From: Pachyseris speciosa
Taxonomy: Eukaryota; Cnidaria; Anthozoa; Scleractinia; Pachyseridae
Assembly (NCBI GenBank): GCA_016490735.1
Contig: JAEMWC010000765.1
Location: 312,501 to 376,500 of the forward strand
Reading direction: 5' to 3'
DNA: 64,000 bases
Positions 35,588-45,671 of this stretch are shown here, in pieces (position 1 is the first letter of the stretch; each line of letters starts with the position of its first letter). Made by a program: the position numbers and the translations under genes. The notes below the pieces were generated by a model. The model searched no databases and had not been told where the DNA came from. It worked only from the letters and a program-made list of their open reading frames with translations.

Positions 35588-36453
35588 AAACTTCTAAAAT
35601 GATTATCAAGTAATCAAACTTGAAAATCATTTTCAAGCTTGATTACTAGTGTTTGATTGTGCCCTTCTACTTAGGGAAGACGACGCCAAGTAATTCAATA
35701 CTGCACAATTTTTTTTTTATTCAATGCAAGGGCAAAATGCTGTATAACTCTTTAGAAATCATTAAACCGGCGAAAAAACAAAAAAGGAAAGGAAAAAAAA
35801 CTAGCAACGTCGTATATCGACCTTGAACGCGCTATTTATAGCGCGATAGGTGTGCTCATTAACCGTGCGCTAACTCAGGTTTATTAAAAAAAAAAGTTTG
35901 CTACGTAATGATATTAATCATTGAACGCAGCTTTCGCTTCGCTTCATTGCACACCATTCACCGATTCTTCGATATTTTTGGCTTCGTTTTTCTCGAAAAC
36001 GAAAAGCAAATTCAAATTAATATTCAAATATCAAACTTGTAAAAGGATTATCAAGTAATCAAACCTAAAAATCATTTTTACTGAGTGTTTGATTGTGCCC
36101 TTCTACTTTTAAAACGAGAAGTTGTTTAGGGAAGACGACGCCATGTAATTCAATACTGCGAAAATTTTTTTATTCCATGCAAGGGCAAAATGCTGTATAA
36201 ATCTTTAAAAATCATTAAACCGGCGAAAAAAAAAGAAAAAAAAAGAATTATACAACAATGGATGTCGGTTTTGACGCGCGAAATCTTAGCGCGAAAGGCG
36301 TATTCATTACCCGTGCGCTGATACCGATATATTTTGAAACTGTCGCTACGTAATAATTTTAATCATTGAACGCAGCTTTCGCTTCGCTTCATTGCACACC
36401 ATTCACCGATTCTTCGATATTTTGGCTTCGTTTTTCTCGAAAACGAAAAGCAA
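35588..36453. repeat. Tandem duplication of a roughly 430 bp unit
   Basis: Units 35588-36018 and about 36026-36453 share GATTATCAAGTAATCAAAC, GGGCAAAATGCTGTATAA, TCATTAAACCGGCGAAAAA, CGCAGCTTTCGCTTCGCTTC and TCTCGAAAACGAAAAGCAAA. They differ more in the middle, where each has a short GCGCGAT/ATCGCGC-like inverted motif. Confidence 0.8.
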
Positions 36454-36599
36454 ATTGGCGAAAAAAACAGCAAGGCATTGTTAAGTAAGTAAATTGAAGG
36501 CCATATGCAAAAATTTGGGCACTTTTGACGAAAAAAAAAATTTGACCGAAATCGTCACTTAGGAGGGTTTTCCACTAGCGTCTTCAATTATAATATTTT

Positions 36600-37212
36600 T
36601 CCGGTGTGTACACACTCATAAATATGGTGATGATGATGATGATGATAAAACTTATATTGTGCATATAGCAAATGGTACATTCATAATTTATATGCATTAC
36701 AATAACAAACTCATGGGAAAAGTGTTGTGCATACTCTAGAAAGGATCATTAAACATTGGAATGCAGGACTTATGTGAATTCTTTGCACCCTTTGTCGTCG
36801 GTGCCACACTCCCAAAACCCCCAATCCTCCTTCAGTAATCCATTAATCCCCCTGACTCAGTCCAGACGAACGGTAGACAGTGTTATATTGGCTTGACATG
36901 CATCTTTTTGTACTTGAAAGAAAGAAACGTCGCTGGCAGATTCCTTGTCTATTAAGATCCTCGGCTGGTCCCACGATTGCAACATGTTGTGGGAATCCCC
37001 CCTACGAGAATTTCAAAAAGCAGGGGAATAAATTGGCTGACCAGAGATAATTTTATCTTCCCTTGGTGGTCAGTGGTGTGTAAGGAAAATGCGTGTCTCT
37101 CCCTCTCGCACGCCATCTAGCATAACATCACAGACTCACACCAGCCTCTGAAATGCACTGTACATTCTAATGCTTCCCTTTAACTTTAGAGTGAAATAGC
37201 GCTATATAGATA

Positions 37213-37245
<33 letters not shown>
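36600..37245. other. Stretch without recognised features
   Basis: Contains a short (GAT)n run near 36630-36645 and a (TTA)n run at about 37219-37250 that begins the LINE-tail cluster. Confidence 0.45.
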
Positions 37246-37250
<5 letters not shown>

Positions 37251-37850
37251 GAAATCTTTATTAACATATGACAAATTTATATTCCACTATCACAGACTAA
37301 AATTTTGATGAAATAAAAAAATATTAAAAGATCCTAAAATACTAATTTACAAGCTCATGCCATTATTCGACTATCTAAACGCTTGGTTAAGCGGCAGTCA
37401 TCATACGACCAATTTACATTCCACTATCATAGACAAAAATTTTGATGAAATAAAAATATTAAAAAGATATTATTATTAATAGAAAGTGATAATGGCATGA
37501 GCTTGTTAATTAGTGTTTTAAGATCTTTAATATTTTTATTTCATCAAAATTTTTGTTTATGATAGTGGAATGTAAATTGGTCATATCATGACTGCCACTT
37601 AAAAGCTAGCCAAGTGTGTGTCCACTAATTTAATTAATGTAAATACAGGACCCCATTTAAACCAGCCTTTGCTGAACTGGGAACATCCTGTTAAAATGTT
37701 TGTTCAAATAAAACAAATAAATAATTTTAGTCGAATGATGGTGCAAACTTGTAAATTAATATTTTAGAATCTTTAAATTTTTTTTTATTTCATCAAAATT
37801 TTAGTCTATGATAGTGGAATGTGTATCAGTCATATGTTAGTAAAGATTTC
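37219..37850. repeat. Inverted LINE 3' ends, (TTA)n-tailed
   Basis: About 37245-37460 and 37490-37850 carry the same segment in opposite orientations (ATTCCACTATCA(C/T)AGAC, AAAATTTTGATGAAATAAAA, AAGATC). Outward of them lie (TTA)n or (CTT)n runs. This is consistent with two copies of one LINE 3' end inserted in opposite directions. Confidence 0.55.
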
Positions 37851-37864
37851 TTCTTCTTCTTGTT

Positions 37865-38331
37865 ATTATTATTATGGTCTCTTTTATCACAGTCTTTGCT
37901 GGTGTTCTTTTTGTGCATCAGCCGGGCACAAACCATGCACCTAGAGTGTCAGTCACTCAAGTCAATCTTTCTGTCATACACTGAGCACCTTTCTGAGGAT
38001 TTGCGCAGATCCCAACATGCAGATTATTATTATTATTATTATGACTTTGTTTAGTCTCTGAAGCACCGGGTCCAACCCATGGGCTTTAGGTACCAAAGAG
38101 TTCACTTGATTGACAGGACCCTTCTGAGGATGCGAGCTGTACCCAGAAGAGTAATTTTTTGGAGCTCATCAGTGCTGACTGTGCCTGGGATTTTGTCAAC
38201 ATACTTTTCCAGTCCCTTCTTAATGACCCCTAGTGCACCAACGACAACTGGTATCGTCTCTGTTCCCATTTTCCACATTCTGGCAATCTCAATTTCTAAG
38301 TCTTTATACTTAGAGAGTTTCTCAACTACCC

Positions 38332-38335
<4 letters not shown>
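37865..38335 (-). mobile_element. Two tandem LINE 3' ends encoding an RT C-terminus
   Basis: On the minus strand, 38335 down to 38102 reads VVEKLSKYKDLEIEIARMWK, then TETIPVVVGALGVIKKGLE, closing ITLLGTARILRRVLSIK. This is the standard C-terminus of a large non-LTR RT family. An (ATA)n tail follows at about 38027-38045. A second shorter copy, closing LGSAQILRKVLSV, lies at 37865-38026 with its own (ATA)n tail. Confidence 0.7.
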
Positions 38336-38364
<29 letters not shown>

Positions 38365-38430
38365 CAATATTATTATTGTTATTATTATTATAGTTATTAT
38401 TATTGTTATTGTTATTATTATTATTATTAT
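38330..38430. repeat. (TTA)n microsatellite
   Basis: About 100 bp of TTATTATTA with TTG interruptions. It produces an artefactual poly-Asn frame on the minus strand. Confidence 0.95.
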
Positions 38431-40578
38431 TAGGAGTTTGAAGAAGGGATTGTAATGGAGTGAAAATGTTTTGAAACACTTCCAGTTAGTTGACACCCCA
38501 TAAGGGCACTGCAGGTTGCTGGGGAACTGTTTTGGTATCCATCTACTAATTTTCCACTTCTAGTTCCAATTTTAAACCTTCCTTAAATCGTCAATATACC
38601 CAAATCCCTAAATTTCACTAATCCTTTGAGTAAAATTATCTCTTCCCAAGTCACAGGTAGCCCAAGCTCGATATGAGTATCTGTACTGTACTATGTTACG
38701 CAAGAGACGAAATATAAGGATTTGTATGGGGAAAATGGTGTTTATCAAAATTCAAAAAAATGTTTACGATTTCAATTAAAAAATAGCCCCCCCCTGCTTC
38801 AGTCTTGTGTTTCTTTGTCTCTGGTACGAGACAAAGATAATGCTCGGCGGAGAGTCTATTGTTATAAAAGGGCTGATTTTCAAGGTCTGCAAAATTCATT
38901 GCAGTCCATACCATGGGATCTGGTAACCTGTGACGCCTGTATAAATACAAGTCTGGATAAGTTTCTAGATATTGTACTTTCTACCGTTGATCAACATATA
39001 CCTCAGATTACACTCAAACGGCGCTCCAGACCTCCCTGGATTAACAATGAAATTATGACACTTATTAGAAAGAAGAAGAGACTTTGGAAACGCTTGAAGT
39101 CCAGTGGTTCTCAGGATTTGTTTATGAAGTTTAAGGAACTTAGAAAGAAAACAAAGAGACTAATTAATTATAGTTACTCTCAATACCTACAATCCCTGTC
39201 AGAGAAGCTTCAAGATAACCCTAAACACATCTGGTCCTTCTACTCCATGAAGTCCAAAGCCAAGAGAATCCCAGAGACTGTCATCTATGGTAACACACAT
39301 TCAACTGACCTGACTTCTAAAGTGGAACTTTTTAACAAGTTTTTTTCCAATCAATTTATTCTAAATCCTCGTTAGATGTGAATCTGTCATCTCCAGATGT
39401 TGGAAATCCTTAGTTAGTATTGAATGTAACAACTACGGCTTCAGAAGTACAGGGAATCTTGAGCAATCTTCCGGCGTGGATAATCTACCAGCCCGAATTC
39501 TCAAAACTTGTGCAAAAGAACGTTCAGTACCTTTGGCTCATCTGTTTAATTCTCATCTGTTTAATTTATCATTGAAGTCTGGTATAATGCCTACCCTGGG
39601 GAAATCTACTAACATCACCCCTGTTCATAAGGGTGATAACAGGGAACTTGTAGAAAACTATAGATCTATTTCTCTGCTACCCATTTCTGCTAAGTGTTTG
39701 GAGCGTATTGTGCCCAATGCTATCTGTTCACATGTTTCACCCTACTTAAGTGATTGGCAACACGGTTTTGTCAAGGGAAAGACATGCGAGACTCAACTGG
39801 TCCTCACCCACCACCAATGGGCGACGGCTCTGGATGAGGGTCGTCAAGTGGATGTGGCCTTTCTGGACTTTTCTAAAGCCTTTTATGGGGTTAGTCACCC
39901 AATTCTACTGCAAAAGCTTTGTGGCTTCGGAATCTCTGGCTCTATTTTACAATGGTGTGAAAGCTATTTAAACCAACGACAACAAAGAGTGGTCTTGGAT
40001 GGTGTCTCGTCATCTTGGTCAAAAGTTCCTTCTAGTGTTCCACAAGGCTCACTTTTAGGTCCACTGTTCTTTGTCATATTCATAAGTGATCTCCGAGATG
40101 CTGTACTTCCTGGAAATACCATCGCCTCTACGCGGATGACTGTAAAAGTTCAAGGATCATTAACTCTGCTTCAGATCAAAATTTTTTTCAGGAGGATTTG
40201 GATAACCTTCATCAATGGAGTTTATGCAATTTTATGGACTTTAACATAAAGAAATGTAAAATATTGAGAGTTACGAAGAAGAAACAGCCTCTTATTTCAA
40301 ATTTCTTTTTAGACAACTCAGCTTTGGAGGAAGTCAATGAATTCCGAGATTTAGGCATAACCACTGATCGGCACCTGCGTTGGAATTTACACATAGACAA
40401 GGTAGTGGCCAAAGCAAATAGGATGTTGGGTTTAATTAAAAGAACCTGTAGAGATGATCGCATTAGACTCTGAGAACTCTCTACTGTGCTCTTGTACGAT
40501 CCGATCTAGAATACTGCTCTCTCATATGGTTCCCTTACACCAAAAAGGGAATTGAAAAGTTGGAGAAAGTTAAAAAAA

Positions 40579-41755
40579 GCGTCATCTCTAATTCACGGAA
40601 CCCAAGGAACCACCTCTAAACTGCTAAAAACATTTTTTTTCTTTTCGTCGTGTGGTTTTAAAAGTCATTTCGCAAAGGAATAGGATACTGCATGGGTCAT
40701 GAGCAATAGTCTATCAATAGTAGAGAGGAGAGTTCTTTTCTGCTGACCGCCCGGCAAATAATCCTCTTATGAGGGGTTGCTGTATGGGAAGATAGATAAA
40801 TAGGAAGTCCGGCCAATTGTATTCTTAGAACTCCGTCTAAAAACACCCAAACCGAGAATACGTCCGACGTGGATTGATGTTTCTCTGGTTTAAAGATGGC
40901 CCTTCGTAATCTTACTGCGTTACATCGATGTTTACCCAATAAATATACCAATAAAAGTGCATGACTATAGTAGAAAGATTCCCCACCCCAAATATGCATA
41001 CACACACACGCACACAAAGTTCTAATGTTTATTTTTCAGTGCATGATATCCACCACTTGGATATCGTAGCACCAGGAGCTCCTGGGCTCCTGGTAGCCCT
41101 TATTGACACAGTGTTGATCAAATTCCGTTAGGAGATCCTGCGTCGAACCACCAGCGTAAAACAAAGAGTAATAACTTATATTGTCCTTAAGATCACGTCG
41201 GCATTTGGAAAAAATATCATCTGAAGAGATGAAGACATTTGCTTGGCTAGCCAGATTGATACAGACTGAGCGAACCAAACAGTGACCATCGTCAATAGTT
41301 GGTTAGATTTTAAGCTTTTTCCCTTTAAATACGTATCCATTGGCACGCTAACCCTAAAAAGATTAGGTAACGAAATTTGTTAGTCGTTAATTTTCGAAAT
41401 GCATGCTCCAAAAGTATAAACTAGATAAAATACTTACAGAGTCGTTAATGGGTCCCCATTTTTCTCCACGTGGAGATGGCAAGAGACGTACTGCGCATTC
41501 TCAGGTATTTTAACGCATGACTTTTGGGTAGACTGGTGCCCATAGTCCACGCAGTATCTTGCAAAATGGCGACGATTTCAAATTAAAGCAGAAAGAATGT
41601 CGAAAGAAACATACATTTTTGTGAATTAATCTATACCATAGTTAGTATATGTCTATACCCTTGGGAGGTTTTAAACTCCCCGGCCATAGTCATGTAATTT
41701 CCGTATTACACACTTTAGAGGTGGTTCCGTGGGTTCCGTGAATTAGAGATGCCGC
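40579..41755. mobile_element. TIR element of 1177 bp splitting the LINE
   Basis: The ends GCGTCATCTCTAATTCACGG and, complemented, GCGGCATCTCTAATTCACGG continue as AACCCA..GGAACCACCTCTAAA. A run of A (AAAAAA) flanks both sides and fits the LINE reading KVKKA/QKRATK across the gap. The interior includes an OTU-like fragment on the minus strand. Confidence 0.8.
41036..41300 (-). pseudogene. OTU-protease-like fragment inside the 1.18 kb TIR element
   Basis: The minus strand reads PTIDDGHCLVRSVCINLASQ and continues openly through SDDIFSKCRRDLKDNI and GYQEPRSSWCYDIQ to a stop near 41036. The opening resembles the catalytic D-G-x-C motif of OTU cysteine peptidases, with a helix after it. An in-frame stop lies directly upstream, so it would be an internal exon. 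No His motif is visible after WCYDIQVVDIM, so the fold is incomplete. Confidence 0.4.
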
Positions 41756-42408
41756 AAAAAAGGGCAACTAAATTTATCTTAAAGACTGAGGACTGCTATG
41801 CTGGCCGCCTAAAGAAATTAAATTTGTTATCATTAGAAAAAAGGCGATTGTTAGCAGATGTTACTTTTTTTATACAAAGCCCTTCATGGAATAATTGACC
41901 GGCATTGATGTTGAACCTTACGTAGATTTCTATTAAGAAACTGATCACTATTCATTTAGGCACAACGATAAGTTAACTCTAAAGATGAGATATGCAAGAA
42001 CGAATGTTCTAAAATATACTTATTTTCATAGAGTTGTGGGAACATGGAACTCCCTTCCCCTTCCCATTCGTGAGGCAACAAGTGTAAATTCTTTTAAAGC
42101 CTCAGTTAGAAAGTTTTTTATGAACTAGTAATTAGTATTTTATGAATTAGTATTTTTATGAATTAGTAATTTAGTCTCATCGTCTCATTAGTCTCTATTA
42201 GTCTCATAGTCTCTCTATTAGTCTCTCTAATAGTCTCGCTGACTATTATTATTGTTATAATAATCAATTATTTAATACTTATCACCATAATATATTACCT
42301 TCATAATTTAATCCGTATCATTATCATTCTAGTACCACTGGTGATCTGCTTCAATATGGGGTTTCGACTCTTTGTATGCCATAAATTGTAATAAATAAAT
42401 AAATAAAT

Positions 42409-42512
42409 CTGGGTCGATTAAGAGCCATTTAGGTGGTTTTCGGTCCCTACGATATATATAGGGAAAAGAAGAGGGACCAAAAACCACCTAAATGGCTCTC
42501 AATCGACCCAGA
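42409..42512. repeat. Foldback repeat with about 40 bp stems
   Basis: TCTGGGTCGATTAAGAGCCA to GGTCCCT at 42409-42449 is complementary, with about three mismatches, to 42472-42512. The loop is about 22 bp. It starts exactly at the end of the LINE tail. Confidence 0.85.
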
Positions 42513-44010
42513 ATCCGTACCAGAGACAAAGCAAACACAAGACTGAAGCGAGGTTAGCTATATCATATAAACTCTTGTTGTTAGGCCATCGTAGCTTGAT
42601 TAAAAATAAAACACAAACAGTGGAGATAAACATGGTAAACCAACGCATTTTATATAGACTTGACGTTTCGTACGCTAGGCAACATACATTTTCAAAAGTG
42701 ACCGTTACAATTTTTGAAAACTGTTTATATACTTTTAATACAGGGGTCTGGAACCGACATTAAGAAAAACTATCTTAACAGTAAATATGTAAAAGGATAC
42801 ACCTTATTAATAAAGCAACTTCTCACTACTAATGTTTACATTAAAAGCTGGCTTAGGTTCTTGGATAAATAAGGTTTCCTTAATTTTGCAATGATAATCG
42901 GTTTTGCCCAGTCACCAGAAGCTTTCGAAAAGGCCGTCACGTGCCATCTTTAAAAACGCTGACGTTTTAACTTAATACTCGCACCATAATTGTATTTTTG
43001 TTTTCTTATAAGCCCATGCACATCTGCATATCTGCCATGATGCCCGGGAGGGGGGGGGGGGCACTTCCGATTAAAAGGCTAATGGGAAAGTGCCGCTGGA
43101 TGGGATCGCATTTTCACGACTGGAATTGTGTCAACTCATTTTAGGGTGACCTACTTAAAAGGCTTTACAAGGTAGATGCATAAACAGAAAGTGACTAAGA
43201 TGGGATCACGAAAATTGCATTTGCCCAAAAGTGACTAAGATGGGGTCTATATTTGGCCGTAGAATAAACTATAATGGGGTAGGGGTTCTGAGAGGCCAGT
43301 GGCACATACCCAGCCAAAATCTACCCAAATACCCCCCCCCCTCCCCCCGAGCCGTGATGGGATATACCCTTTGCAGATTATACGATTACAATTAGAATTA
43401 GAATTTTTTTTTTGAATTTTTGCTCCTCTTGGCGGGATCATGGACCGTTATGATGACAATGATGAGAAAACGTTTTTAAAAATTTGGCAGTAGCACTGTC
43501 CGCGTGTATTAAACCGATGCCTCTTATAACAGGAAAAGTGATTTCGCTTTGCCATTTTGATTTATCAGAAAAGGCGGGGTCAGACTTAAAAGTCTCATTG
43601 GTCTCTCCATTCGTTGTTAATGTCTTCGCCTGTTTAGTTTGTTTAGTTTATTAAGCTACCTATTACTAATCAATTGTGTAACCATATTTTTCTCCGGATG
43701 CTAATGATTGTATTTTATTTATAGTTTATTCCTGTCATTGTTCATAGTCTGTTATTTGAAGCTTAGAAATTGATTTTCTTCTTCTTTTTTTTTCTTCCTG
43801 CACAACTCGCCTCGACTAGCTTACGCTATCTGCGAGTTGTACATGTTCTTCTTTTAATTGTTAAATATTAATAAAGTTTATTGTTGTTGTTGTTATTGTT
43901 GTCTCTTTGAACTCTTTCACTCGCGTAATAAATGTTTTTATAACATTGCTGTTAAATTCGTGTAGTTTAATTCAATTGCGTGTTTCATATTCCTATTGTG
44001 CACGCTGATG
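42513..44010. other. Intergenic stretch with repeat debris
   Basis: About 43046-43348 has G/C-run inverted ends (CCCGGGAGGGGG and CCCCCTCCCCCCGAG) flanked by CC(A/G)TGATG. It is probably a third member of the C/G-run hAT-like MITE group. At about 43660-43895 lies another AATAAAG plus (TTG)n retroelement tail. No gene seen. Confidence 0.5.
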
Positions 44011-44011
44011 A

Positions 44012-45125
44012 TATGGAGCGCCGATTGTACCTTAATTTTGTCATTTTTTTTTTTTCATTATTAAATAAATAAAATTTTATGATGTGATACCATACAATAC
44101 GCCAGAATGTATTTCATATAAATTCATATTATTTGAAGTCATGGCTTTATTATTTGATATAATAAATCATGATTTCATATCATGCGTTTATGATTTGATA
44201 TAAGAAACCATGATTTCAAATCATGCGTTTATGATTTCGAAAATGGCCAAATATTAATTATCTATTAAATACCACACGAGACACAATGATAGTTTGCAGG
44301 CGAGCCTAACGTACATATCTGTTGAGGAGTTGAAGTTGAGCTCAATGTGGAGATCGAGGTCGAGATTGGGGTCGGATTTGAGGTGGAGATTGAGCTGGTA
44401 GAAGCCATTCCCTGACTTGGAAGACGTGATAGAGTCTCCTTGACCACCCTTTCTGTTTCAACTGCCTGGGTTACGGCAGAAGCAATTGACCTTGACAGTT
44501 CGTCCGCCATATTTGCGTTTTCCGGCGCAATAGATAGTCTTGTGACTTGTCACATGGGCTCGCACCGATCATGTATTAAGTTAAATCATACTTTTTAAGT
44601 TAAATCATGATTACTGATATCAAATATGAAAGATGTATCTAAATCAAGAAGTCGTGATTTCAAATCATACACGCATGATTTGAAATCAGGATTTCTTATA
44701 TCCGATCATAAACGCATGATTTGAAATCATGATTTCTTATATCAAATCATAAACGCTTGATTTGAAATCAGAATTTTTTATATGAAATCATACACGCATG
44801 ATTTGAAATCAGGATTTACGATATGAAATCATAAACGCATGATTTGAAATCATGGTTTCTTACATCAAATCATAAACGCATGAAATGAAATTATGATTTA
44901 TTATATCAAATAATAAAGCCATGACTTCAAATAATATGAATTTATATGAAATACATTCTGGCGTATTGTATGGTATCATAGCATAAAACTTTATTTATTA
45001 AATAATGAAACAAAATTAAGGTAAATAATTTTTTTTACAATCGGCGCCCCATAATTGTATGGTATCATATCATAAAACTTTATTTATTTAATAATGAATA
45101 AATTTTTTACAATCGGCGCCCCATA
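44012..45125. mobile_element. Non-autonomous 1.1 kb element with TATGG termini, long TIRs and a satellite-like interior
   Basis: The left end TATGGAGCGCCGATTGTA and the complemented right end TATGGGGCGCCGATTGTA match. The TIRs continue for over 200 bp (TTTTATGATGTGATACCATA, CGCCAGAATGTATTTCATAT). GATGA is present on both flanks. The terminal motif is duplicated on the right (about 44965-45064 and 45055-45125). The interior has many 35-40 bp repeats of CATGATTTGAAATCATGATT/ATCATAAACG in both orientations. One frame remains (44265-44510). Confidence 0.75.
44265..44510 (-). CDS. Residual first exon in the 1.1 kb TATGG element
   Basis: It starts MADELSRSIASAVTQAVETE, continues with a short helix (VVKETLSRLP), then a Ser/Thr/Pro-rich linker. 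The layout resembles the start of the HECT protein at 50350 (MATSEQVKEIAQAAIDSINQ, then Ser/Thr/Pro). ATG sits in the same ATGGCG(G/A)C context just inside a repeat-rich end. It may be the leftover 5' exon of a related accessory gene. Too short to assign by itself. Confidence 0.4.
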   Translation of the reverse strand: MADELSRSIASAVTQAVETERVVKETLSRLPSQGMASTSSISTSNPTPISTSISTLSSTSTPQQICTLGSPANYHCVSCGI

Positions 45126-45235
45126 GATGACGTAGCAGAGGGAATTTATCTTAATACAATATTTAAACTACCGCGTTGAAAATGTTATAAAACTTGGTTC
45201 ATGCGTCAGCGTGCGTTCATCGAGACTGAAGCACT

Positions 45236-45302
45236 TGGGAAGTTTGGAGATCACTCAAGAAGCTAGAGTTGCTCATCTTTCGTGCTCTCCAAACTTCCCA
45301 CG
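45236..45302. repeat. Inverted repeat with 15 bp arms between two transposons
   Basis: TGGGAAGTTTGGAGA and TCTCCAAACTTCCCA are separated by about 37 bp. It lies in the roughly 180 bp gap between the 1.1 kb and 5.5 kb elements. Confidence 0.7.
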
Positions 45303-45305
45303 TGG

Positions 45306-45650
45306 TATGGAGGCCCGTTCTGGTCAAAATGGTGCATATAATTTTTAAATGTGCATGAATTAATTTTACACGTTGATAGAATTAATATTTTGCATTTCTA
45401 AAACATTTTGTTTAACCGCCAAATTAATTTTACCATACCTATTAATTATATTTTTAGAAGACTTATATTTTGTGTGTTTGTAATTATTTTTGTGTGTGTT
45501 TGGAATTAATTTTGTGTATGTTTGGAATTATTTTTGTGTGTTTTTAGAATTAATTTTGGGTGTGTTTGGAATTAATTTGTGTGTTTTTAGAATTAATTTT
45601 GGGTGTGTTTGGAATTAATTTTGTGTGTGTTTTTGTAATTAATTAAATTA
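45306..45650. repeat. Left TIR with iterons
   Basis: Unique outer part of about 165 bp, then about 8-9 imperfect copies of TTTGTGTGTGTTTGGAATTAA, with GGAATTAA alternating with AGAATTAA. Confidence 0.85.
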
Positions 45651-45671
45651 ATTACTCCGCTGAATCTTGCA

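Larger units (their letters stand above)
38700..42408 (+). mobile_element. Degenerate CR1/L2-like LINE, interrupted by a TIR element at 40579-41755
   Basis: The left part holds the linker before the RT (DQHIPQITLKRRSRPPWINN) and the RT core (AFLDFSKAFYGVSHP, SSVPQGSLLGPLFF). The catalytic YADD is at 40129-40140 but in another frame than the motifs before it. The thumb and C-terminal parts follow (ALVRSDLEYCSLIWFPY). After the insertion the C-terminus resumes at 41756 (KRATKFILKTED, RVVGTWNSLPLPIREATSV), then a 3' UTR and a TAAATAAATAAATAAAT tail. The endonuclease domain is not visible. Several frameshifts show that it is dead. Confidence 0.85.

Noticed and set aside
38079..38479. Poly-Asn or Leu-rich proteins
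   Set aside because: Frames arise from the (TTA)n run; only the LINE C-terminus on the minus strand is meaningful.
44640..44935. Regular spaced palindromic repeats resembling a CRISPR array
   Set aside because: Spacing is filled by the same repeat in inverted form rather than by unique spacers, the genome is animal, and the array lies inside a TIR element.
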